A DNA stretch of 64,000 nt from Scytonema hofmannii PCC 7110 (lineage in GTDB: Bacteria > Cyanobacteriota > Cyanobacteriia > Cyanobacteriales > Nostocaceae). How positions within the stretch are numbered: position 1 is the stretch's first letter; each line of letters starts with the position of its first letter. This document shows positions 15,976 through 22,567 of the stretch, one piece after another. Position numbers and translations under genes: made by a program. The notes beneath the pieces were generated by a model. It did not search any database. It was not told where the DNA came from and saw only the letters and a program-made list of their open reading frames with translations. Where the stretch lies: the NCBI RefSeq assembly GCF_000346485.2, contig NZ_KQ976354.1:9163333-9227332 (forward strand), given 5' to 3'.

Positions 15976-17295
15976 TTGGCAGAACTCATACAAACTCAAC
16001 TCATTCGCATTAAACTACCCCAGTTTGAGACAAACATTCTGGAATTTATCTGTAAGCGTTCCAACAGTCTCTGGAATCAAGCTATCTATTACATTAATCA
16101 GAACCACAAGCTAACTCATCCTGGCAACTTACCAAGCGTGCCTTATGAGCAAATGGCGCATGATTTGAAGGAAGAGCTTAACTATAAACTGCTCTATTCT
16201 CAGTCAGCACAACAAACATTAAAATCTGTCGCTGAAGGATTTAAAAGCTTCAAAGAACTGCTTCCTATGTGGCGTAGAGGGGAATTGCCGCATTTAAATT
16301 CAGAGCCAAAACCGCCTAGCTATAGGAAAAAAGGAGGGCTGTTTCAAGTCTCATACCCAAAGCAAGCACTTACTTTTGATTTAGGAATTTCGTTTGTTCG
16401 TATTCCTTTAGGGGCTGAATTGAAAACCTTGGAAGGAATAAGCGAACTGTTTCTTCCTACTCCGACAAACATTGACCCAGAACAAATTAGAGAACTAACT
16501 ATTGTTCCCAGAAACGGGGAGTTCTACGCTGCCTACTCCTATGCGGCAAAGTCTCCAGATGCCGTTAAGCTCGACAAAATGAAAGCGCTGGGTATTGACC
16601 ACGGTAAAAATAACTGGCTAACCTGTGTGTCTAATATTGGGACTTCGTTCATTGTTGACGGGTTGCATATCAAATCGCTTAATCAATGGTTTAATAAACA
16701 GGTTGCAACTTTGAAAGAAGGTAAACCTCAAGGTTTTTGGAGTAAACATCTTGCGAGCATCACCGAGAAACGCAACCGACAAATGCGAGATGCGGTTAAC
16801 AAAGCATCTCGTATTGTGATTGACCATTGCTTAAAACAAAGCATTGGGACAATTGTATTTGGGTGGAACCCAGGACAAAAACAGAGAGTTGATATGGGCA
16901 AGAAAGGCAATCAGTCTTTTGTCCAAATACCCACGGCTAAATTGAAAGATCGGATTGAACAGCTGTGCAAACTGCACGGTATTGATTTTGTAGAAACTGA
17001 AGAAGCGTACACTTCAAAATCTTCATTCTTTGATGGTGACGAATTGCCGAAACATGGTGAGAAACCCATAGGCTATAAACCATCTGGGAAAAGAGTGAAG
17101 CGGGGATTGTACCGTACTGGAAATAAAAATTGGTATATCAACGCAGATTGTAACGGTGCTGCTAATATTCTGCGTAAAGTAAACACGATGTTGGGTATAA
17201 ACCTTGACGGAGTGTGTAGGGAGACTTTGACGGCTCCAGTCAGGCTACATCTTTGGCACGTTGCGAGTAAGCAGCCTCTGCCAAAGACGGCTTGA
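15976..17295 (+). CDS. tnpB: TnpB, RNA-guided RuvC nuclease of IS200/IS605, zinc-ribbon-less variant
   Basis: 439 residues. Start is TTG 15976 with AAGGAG at 15961-15966; no ATG fits the conserved N-terminus (MAELIQTQLIRIKL). RuvC-I Asp is D208 in ALGIDHGKNNW and RuvC-III Asp is D391 in NADCNGAANIL. At the RuvC-II position, where canonical TnpB has Glu (IVIEDL type), this protein has TIVFGWNPGQKQ; candidate replacement acidic residues are E340, E342, E343 in ETEEAYTSKSS. The two CxxC pairs of the zinc ribbon are absent (SKSSFFDGDELP). TnpB proteins cut DNA guided by a right-end RNA and help keep the element. This sub-type is common in cyanobacteria, so it need not be inactive. See the right-end RNA entry. 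Confidence 0.9.
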   Translation: MAELIQTQLIRIKLPQFETNILEFICKRSNSLWNQAIYYINQNHKLTHPGNLPSVPYEQMAHDLKEELNYKLLYSQSAQQTLKSVAEGFKSFKELLPMWRRGELPHLNSEPKPPSYRKKGGLFQVSYPKQALTFDLGISFVRIPLGAELKTLEGISELFLPTPTNIDPEQIRELTIVPRNGEFYAAYSYAAKSPDAVKLDKMKALGIDHGKNNWLTCVSNIGTSFIVDGLHIKSLNQWFNKQVATLKEGKPQGFWSKHLASITEKRNRQMRDAVNKASRIVIDHCLKQSIGTIVFGWNPGQKQRVDMGKKGNQSFVQIPTAKLKDRIEQLCKLHGIDFVETEEAYTSKSSFFDGDELPKHGEKPIGYKPSGKRVKRGLYRTGNKNWYINADCNGAANILRKVNTMLGINLDGVCRETLTAPVRLHLWHVASKQPLPKTA

Positions 17296-17330
17296 GCGAA
17301 AAGAATCCCCTCGCCTTCAGGCAGGGGAGG
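17180..17330 (+). ncRNA. Predicted right-end guide RNA (omega/reRNA) of the TnpB element
   Basis: In IS200/IS605 elements the TnpB guide RNA covers the 3' end of tnpB and the right end, with the guide taken from DNA just outside the element. Here the tnpB 3' part plus the hairpin at 17307-17327 would form the scaffold and the guide would be read from about 17339 (beginning GCTTATAGG). The limits are inferred from the family layout and not from a recognised RNA consensus. Confidence 0.35.
17307..17327. repeat. IS200/IS605 right-end hairpin
   Basis: CCCCT-C-GCC-TTCA-GGC-AGGGG forms an eight-pair stem with one bulged C, twelve bases after the tnpB stop. It is the expected TnpA recognition hairpin of the right end. 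Confidence 0.7.
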
Positions 17331-17378
17331 CGTCAATGCTTATAGGTTTAAGATAGTTGTTATGGAATGAGGTGAGTT

Positions 17379-17729
17379 ATGCAATTAGAAGATTACTTCG
17401 ATTTTCAACGTCCTGATGATATTCGTCTGAAAGGTACTAGAGTAGGTATTGAAACTGTCCTTTATGATTTTATACATCGTTGTCGGACTCCAGAGGAAAT
17501 TGTCGAAAGCTATCCATCGGTCACTTTAGAACAGGTCTATGCTACTATCCTCTATTACCTACATAATAAAGAAGCAGTTAGTGCCTACATGAGTAATTGG
17601 TTGGAATGGAGCCATAGAATGCGAGAAGAACAACGTCGCAATCCTTCGCCAGTTGTTGTTAAGCTTATGAAACTTAAAGCCGAACGAGAGGCAAAGAAGA
17701 AAACACATGGCTCTCAAATATCTTCTTGA
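17379..17729 (+). CDS. DUF433 antitoxin-like protein (copy 2, intact)
   Basis: 116 residues, full DUF433 domain (MQLEDYFDFQRPDDIRLKGT, RVGIETVLYDFIHRCRTPEE, TLEQVYATILYYLHNKEAV, ending AKKKTHGSQISS). DUF433 carries a helix-turn-helix-like fold and acts as the partner of DUF5615 toxins. Its last 23 bases overlap the start of the DUF5615 gene (17707), so translation of the two is coupled. The upstream bases are shared with copy 1 at 14168, and the IS200/IS605 element lies between the two copies, its right end about 40 bases upstream. Confidence 0.92.
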   Translation: MQLEDYFDFQRPDDIRLKGTRVGIETVLYDFIHRCRTPEEIVESYPSVTLEQVYATILYYLHNKEAVSAYMSNWLEWSHRMREEQRRNPSPVVVKLMKLKAEREAKKKTHGSQISS

Positions 17730-18069
17730 TGAAAATGTTGATAAGGTTTATCAACGTCAATTTTTGCGGAGAAGTTTAAACCTTGTCATGTGGGTGGTTG
17801 GAGATCCGGGTGCTCCTCCGAGAGGCACATTAGACCCGGAAATATTAGATTGGTGTGAGGAGCATAATTTCTTATTGGTAACTAATAATCGTACATCTAT
17901 GCCCGTACATTTGGCTGACCACATTGCTCAAGGTCGTCACATCCCTGGAATTTTTATATTAAATGATAAATTAACTATTGGTGAAACTGTTGATGAGTTA
18001 ATCTTAATTGCAGAGGGATCTTTTGAAGGTGAGTATCAAGACCAAATTGTTCATTTGCCGTTGCCTTAA
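17707..18069 (+). CDS. DUF5615 PIN-like toxin (partner of copy 2)
   Basis: 120 residues. The PIN-like signature is visible: LLDENVD near the N-terminus (acidic D8, E9), GTLDPEILDWCEEHNFLLVTNN, and HIAQGRHIPGIFIL. These acidic residues would bind the metal of an RNase. DUF5615 proteins are the presumed toxins of the DUF433-DUF5615 modules. The start ATG lies inside the end of the DUF433 gene in another frame. Protein is full length and shows no damage. Confidence 0.9.
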   Translation: MALKYLLDENVDKVYQRQFLRRSLNLVMWVVGDPGAPPRGTLDPEILDWCEEHNFLLVTNNRTSMPVHLADHIAQGRHIPGIFILNDKLTIGETVDELILIAEGSFEGEYQDQIVHLPLP

Positions 18070-18710
18070 GGGAATATCAAAAGTTTAACTTAGAGTGAAA
18101 GTTTAGGTTTGAAGCATTTATGAGACGATCGCGGAGAAATAACTAGTACTATTAAAGCTAACTGCTGCTACATTATACATATCACTCGATAAACAAATTT
18201 TTGTAACTTATATAGTAAATCTCCCCATTTCAGGATAGATACGTGGTAGAATCTAATGTTTTTGTTTGGGCTTTATTTATCCATCGCTTGCTACTAGAAC
18301 ATTTTGCGTACAAGAAAAGTTCAACAAAATACTGGTAGTGAGACTCATCTTCTTTTCCCCTTCCTTCGCGCTCTTTGCGTCTTTGCGGTTTTTTTATCAC
18401 TCCTCAAAATCAATGTGACAGACCACTATTAATACTACAAGGGCTGAGAATTTTTGTGGGTTGGGAAAACCCTTGGAGAAACTCAACAAATGTCTGTAAA
18501 TGTTGGGTTTCGTTCCTCAACCCAACCTACGTATTTTCGGATTTTTCCGCAAAACCTACGGAGTATTGAGACCACTATGAATCACATGAGCGATCTAAAA
18601 GCCCAAATTCGTTTGCTTTTTAGAGTGGTGGTAGCACATTCCACAAGCCAAAATAGAAGACACAGGCTTTATAATACATAGCCTTTTCTTTTAAATGGAG
18701 TTTGTTATCA
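18070..18710. other. Repeat-rich gap before proline catabolic gene; no gene seen
   Basis: The gap has an inverse copy of the GCAAAGACGCAAAGAG-type dispersed repeat (18350-18395) and a widespread cyanobacterial inverted repeat GTTGGGTT...AACCCAAC (18502-18526). Short frames here are made of these repeats. TATAAT at 18670-18675, 36 bases before the start codon, is a possible -10 box of the next gene, but no good -35 is present. GGAG at 18697-18700 is the ribosome site. Confidence 0.5.
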
Positions 18711-21700
18711 GTGGTCTTACAAGTAAAAACCAGTACTTACGAAGCTAAAACCCAAGAAATCGCCAAGCAACTGCTAGCAGCAACCCAGGAAAGCCGTTCG
18801 TTCTTTGCTGCATTGCGAGACCAGATGCGCTGGGATGACAAGTTACTGGCTTGGGCGATGAGCAATCCTGGGTTACGGGTGCAGTTATTCCGCTTTATTG
18901 ATACTCTTCCTGCTTTACGCAGCAAACCAGAAATTGCAGCCCACTTACAAGAATATCTAGGTGATGAGTCAGTAGAACTACCATCCGCCCTCAAGGGAAT
19001 GCTCAACTTTGCTAACCCTGACTCTGTACCGGGACAAGTAGCTGCGACTACTGTTGCAACAGCAACAGAAACATTAGCTCATAAATATATTTCTGGAGAA
19101 AATATTAAACAGGCGCTCAAAACTATCGAGCGACTGCGGAAGGAAAAAATGGCTTTCACAGTCGATTTGCTGGGTGAAGCAGTCATTACGGAAGCAGAAG
19201 CACAGTCTTACTTGGAACGGTATCTGGACTTGATGCAACAACTGGTGGAAGCATCTAAGAGTTGGTCACCAGTTCCCGCAATTGATTTAGCGGATGGAGA
19301 ATCTTTGCCAAAAGTCCAGGTTTCTGTCAAACTCACAGCGTTTTACTCTCAGTTTGACCCTCTTGATGCGAAAGGTAGTGAAGAACGAGTCAGCGATCGC
19401 ATCCGCATTCTCTTGCGTCGTTCTCAAGAACTGGGTGCTGCGGTTCACTTTGATATGGAACAGTACGCCTACAAGGACTTAACTCTCAGCATCCTGAAAA
19501 AAATATTACTGGAAGAGGAATTTAGGAATCGAACCGATATTGGCGTAACAATTCAAGCCTACCTGCGCGATAGCGAGCAAGACGTGCAAGACTTGATTGC
19601 ATGGGCTAAGCAGCGCGGTTACCCAGTGACCATCCGCTTGGTGAAAGGCGCATACTGGGACCAGGAAACTATCAAAGCCTCTCAAAAACACTGGAAACAA
19701 CCTGTATATAACGACAAAGCAGCCACAGATGCTAACTTCGAGCAACTAACTGAATTATTGCTACAAAATCACCAATATGTGTATTCTGCAATTGGCAGTC
19801 ATAACGTGCGCTCTCAAGCACGAGCTATAGCGATCGCAGAAACCTTAAACGTCCCCCGTCGTTGCTTTGAAATGCAAGTTCTCTACGGTATGGGTGACAA
19901 AATAGCTAAGGCTTTGGTTGATAAAGGATATCGGGTGAGAGTTTATTGTCCCTATGGAGAACTTTTACCGGGAATGGCGTATTTGATTCGTCGTTTGTTG
20001 GAAAACACGGCTAATAGTTCTTTCTTGCGGCAAAATATGGAGAACCGTCCGGTGGAAGAATTGATAGCACCCCCTGTTGTTACAGAAGAAAGTAACCGCA
20101 GACGAACGCAGCCCGTAGCAGATGATGAATCTATTATCCGCGTCCATCAGCGTTCATCTGCGGTTAATAATCAATTATTCACTGGTGCGGCTGATATTGA
20201 TTTTTCCAAGGAGGAGGAAAGAAGGGAAGTGAGTGAAGCTTTTCAATCTGTGCGCGAGCAACTTGGTAAAACTTATTTACCTTTGATTAATGGCGAGTAT
20301 GTCAGCACTCAACAGGTGATAGATTCTGTTAACCCTTCTAATTTTAGTGAGGTGGTTGGTCAGATTGGATTGATGAGTGTTGAACAAGCCGAACAAGCAA
20401 TGCAAGCTGCAAAGGCTGCTTTTCCTGCTTGGCGCAAAACGCCTGCGAAGGAACGGGCTAATATCTTGCGGAAAGCCGCCGATTTAATGGAACAACGCCG
20501 TGCGGAACTTTCTGCTTGGATTGTTTTGGAAGTTGGGAAACCAGTGCGGGAAGCTGATGGTGAGGTTTCTGAGGCGATTGATTTTTTTCGCTATTATGCT
20601 CTGGAAATGGAACGGTTAGATGAGGGTTATAATTACGATGTTTCTGGGGAAACAAATCGTTATATTTATCAGCCTCGGGGAATTGTTGTGGTGATTTCTC
20701 CTTGGAATTTCCCATTGGCGATCGCAACGGGTATGACGGTTGCTGCTCTGGTTGCTGGTAATTGTACTCTCCTCAAACCTGCGGAAACATCTTCTGTCAT
20801 TGCGGCGAAACTGACGGAAATTTTGGTGGAGGCTGGAATCCCTAAGGGTGTCTATCAATATGTACCAGGAAAGGGTTCTCAAGTGGGTGCTTATTTGGTG
20901 AATCATCCGGCTACTCATGTGATTGCTTTTACTGGTTCTCAAGAGGTTGGTTGTAGAATATACGCAGAAGCCGCAGTTCTTAAGCCCGGTCAAAAGCATA
21001 TGAAACGAGTGATTGCTGAGATGGGTGGGAAGAATGGTATTATTGTGGATGAAAGTGCTGATTTAGACCAGGCTGTGGTTGGGGCTGTACAGTCGGCGTT
21101 TGGTTATAGCGGACAAAAGTGTTCTGCCTGTTCGCGGGTGGTGGTGCTGGAATCGGTGTATGATACGTTTGTACAGAGGTTTGTAGAAGCAACGAAATCT
21201 CTGAATATTGGTGCAGCGGAGCACCCGATCACGCAAGTTGGACCTGTGATTGATGCTAATGCTCGCGATCGCATCCGGGAATATATTGAAAAAGGTAAGG
21301 CTGAGGCAAAGATTGCTTTGGAATTGTCTGCACCGGATAATGGGTACTTTATTGGTCCTGTGATTTTTGCGGATGTTTCTCCAAATGCTATCATCGCTCA
21401 ACAGGAAATTTTTGGTCCGGTTGTAGCGGTGATTAAGGTGAAGAATTTTCAGGAGGCGTTGGCTGTTGCTAATGGGACTAATTATGCCTTGACTGGTGGG
21501 CTTTATTCTAGAACTCCTTCGCACATTCAATTGGCTCAGGAAGAGTATGAGGTGGGAAATTTGTACATTAACCGCACGATTACGGGTGCTATTGTGGCTC
21601 GACAGCCGTTTGGCGGGTTTAAGCTTTCTGGTGTTGGCTCTAAGGCGGGGGGTCCTGATTATTTGCTGCAGTTTCTGGAACCGCGTACTGTGACGGAGAA

Positions 21701-21743
21701 TATCCAGCGTCAGGGTTTTGCTCCTATTGAAGGGGCTGAATAA
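18711..21743 (+). CDS. putA: Bifunctional proline dehydrogenase / L-glutamate gamma-semialdehyde dehydrogenase
   Basis: 1010 residues. I start at GTG 18711 (MVLQVKTSTYEAKTQEIAKQ) with GGAG at 18697-18700 (10-base spacing); a TTG at 18702 would leave only one base. Residues about 150-470 are the FAD-dependent proline dehydrogenase barrel (VSVKLTAFYSQFDP, RLVKGAYWD, CFEMQVLYGMGDKIAKAL). Residues about 510-1000 are the NAD-dependent aldehyde dehydrogenase (VVVISPWNFPLAIATGM, EMGGKNGIIVDESAD, catalytic Cys in SGQKCSACSR). Together they oxidise proline to glutamate. The N-terminal DNA-binding domain of enterobacterial PutA is absent, as in other cyanobacteria, where the gene is also named pruA. 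In the linker (residues about 467-490) a stretch RRRTQPVADDESIIRVHQRS comes from a dispersed repeat (CGCAGACGAACGCAG). Stand-alone gene. Confidence 0.95.
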   Translation: MVLQVKTSTYEAKTQEIAKQLLAATQESRSFFAALRDQMRWDDKLLAWAMSNPGLRVQLFRFIDTLPALRSKPEIAAHLQEYLGDESVELPSALKGMLNFANPDSVPGQVAATTVATATETLAHKYISGENIKQALKTIERLRKEKMAFTVDLLGEAVITEAEAQSYLERYLDLMQQLVEASKSWSPVPAIDLADGESLPKVQVSVKLTAFYSQFDPLDAKGSEERVSDRIRILLRRSQELGAAVHFDMEQYAYKDLTLSILKKILLEEEFRNRTDIGVTIQAYLRDSEQDVQDLIAWAKQRGYPVTIRLVKGAYWDQETIKASQKHWKQPVYNDKAATDANFEQLTELLLQNHQYVYSAIGSHNVRSQARAIAIAETLNVPRRCFEMQVLYGMGDKIAKALVDKGYRVRVYCPYGELLPGMAYLIRRLLENTANSSFLRQNMENRPVEELIAPPVVTEESNRRRTQPVADDESIIRVHQRSSAVNNQLFTGAADIDFSKEEERREVSEAFQSVREQLGKTYLPLINGEYVSTQQVIDSVNPSNFSEVVGQIGLMSVEQAEQAMQAAKAAFPAWRKTPAKERANILRKAADLMEQRRAELSAWIVLEVGKPVREADGEVSEAIDFFRYYALEMERLDEGYNYDVSGETNRYIYQPRGIVVVISPWNFPLAIATGMTVAALVAGNCTLLKPAETSSVIAAKLTEILVEAGIPKGVYQYVPGKGSQVGAYLVNHPATHVIAFTGSQEVGCRIYAEAAVLKPGQKHMKRVIAEMGGKNGIIVDESADLDQAVVGAVQSAFGYSGQKCSACSRVVVLESVYDTFVQRFVEATKSLNIGAAEHPITQVGPVIDANARDRIREYIEKGKAEAKIALELSAPDNGYFIGPVIFADVSPNAIIAQQEIFGPVVAVIKVKNFQEALAVANGTNYALTGGLYSRTPSHIQLAQEEYEVGNLYINRTITGAIVARQPFGGFKLSGVGSKAGGPDYLLQFLEPRTVTENIQRQGFAPIEGAE

Positions 21744-21755
21744 TATTGTAGGATT

Positions 21756-21807
21756 GCAAATGGCTCATGGCTAATGGTAGAAACACAATTAGCTATTAGC
21801 CATTTGC
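21756..21807. terminator. Inverted repeat after putA
   Basis: GCAAATGGCT (21756-21765) pairs with AGCCATTTGC (21798-21807), with a second inner pair ATGGCTAAT/TTAGC-type. It starts 13 bases after the stop codon. No T-run follows, so it is a stem-loop with uncertain terminator function. Confidence 0.4.
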
Positions 21808-21851
21808 TAAAGTGATGGTATCCTTATCCTCATTTTTCTATTTAATGACCT

Positions 21852-22202
21852 ATGCAACTAGAAGACTATTTTGAGTTCTTTTCGCCTAACGATATTCGTC
21901 TGAAAGGTACTAGAGTAGGTATTGAAACTATCCTTTATGATTTCATTCATCGTGCTCGTACTCCAGAAGAGATTACTCAAACTTATCCATCTCTCACCTT
22001 AGAGCAGGTATACGCTACGATTCTCTATTACTTACATAATAAAGAATTTGCGAGCAAGTATGTAGCTGACTGGTTAGAGTGGAATCACGAGCAACTTTTA
22101 GCGCAACATCTTAATCCTTCACCCGCTGCAATTCGTATGCGGAAACTGAGAGCAGAACAGAAAGAAAAAAATCAAGTCAATGACACTCAATTATCTGCTT
22201 GA
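21852..22202 (+). CDS. DUF433 antitoxin-like protein (copy 3)
   Basis: 116 residues, DUF433 domain (MQLEDYFEFFSPNDIRLKGT, RVGIETILYDFIHRARTPEE, TLEQVYATILYYLHNKEF). It is more diverged than copies 1 and 2: the C-terminal part reads HEQLLAQHLNPSPAAIRMRK. The end overlaps the DUF5615 gene by 23 bases, exactly as in copy 2. Part of a family of three modules in 8 kb. Confidence 0.92.
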   Translation: MQLEDYFEFFSPNDIRLKGTRVGIETILYDFIHRARTPEEITQTYPSLTLEQVYATILYYLHNKEFASKYVADWLEWNHEQLLAQHLNPSPAAIRMRKLRAEQKEKNQVNDTQLSA

Positions 22203-22560
22203 CGAAAATGTAGACCCTAACTATAAAACTCAACTCACGCGACTTAATGCCAATTTAATAGTTTGGATAGTTGGTGAACCAAGTACTCCTGCAAAAGGAA
22301 CATTAGATCCAGAAATCTTACTTTGGTGTGAAAAATATGGCTTTGTCTTAGTGACTAATAATCGTACATCAATGCCTGTTCATCTTGCCGAACACATTGC
22401 CCAAAATCGTCATGTTCCTGGCATTTTTATTCTCAATCCTAAATTAAGTATGGGGCAAAATATTGATGAATTGATTTTTATTGCTGAAGCAGCGTTAGAA
22501 AATGAGTATCAAGACCAAATTGTTCATTTACCCCATACCTACACCTTAGGAACCGTGTAA
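22180..22560 (+). CDS. DUF5615 PIN-like toxin (partner of copy 3)
   Basis: 126 residues. Motifs YLLDENVDPNYK, GTLDPEILLWCEKYGFVLVTNN, HIAQNRHVPGIFILNPK match the toxin at 17707, about two thirds identical by eye. Key acidic residues near the N-terminus (D, E) and in the centre are kept. Start ATG overlaps the antitoxin gene. It ends 7 bases before the next gene, so the glycosyltransferase might be read from the same transcript. Confidence 0.9.
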   Translation: MTLNYLLDENVDPNYKTQLTRLNANLIVWIVGEPSTPAKGTLDPEILLWCEKYGFVLVTNNRTSMPVHLAEHIAQNRHVPGIFILNPKLSMGQNIDELIFIAEAALENEYQDQIVHLPHTYTLGTV

Positions 22561-22567
22561 AAATAAG

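Larger units (their letters stand above)
15431..17338. mobile_element. IS200/IS605-family insertion sequence, complete
   Basis: Divergent tnpA (minus) and tnpB (plus) are bordered by subterminal hairpins as usual for this family: left hairpin 15450-15486 (GAAAG...GCACCCTTTAGGGTGC...CTTTC) and right hairpin 17307-17327 (CCCCTCGCCTTCAGGCAGGGG). These elements move as single strands, lack terminal inverted repeats and do not duplicate the target. Right boundary is set just after GCGTCAAT because homology to the region upstream of the first DUF433 gene resumes at about 17347. The left boundary (15431-15449) is approximate. Both genes look intact. Confidence 0.85.

Noticed and set aside
18375-18681. 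Two short plus-strand frames
   Set aside because: They consist of dispersed repeats (GTTGGGTT...AACCCAAC) and show no protein features.
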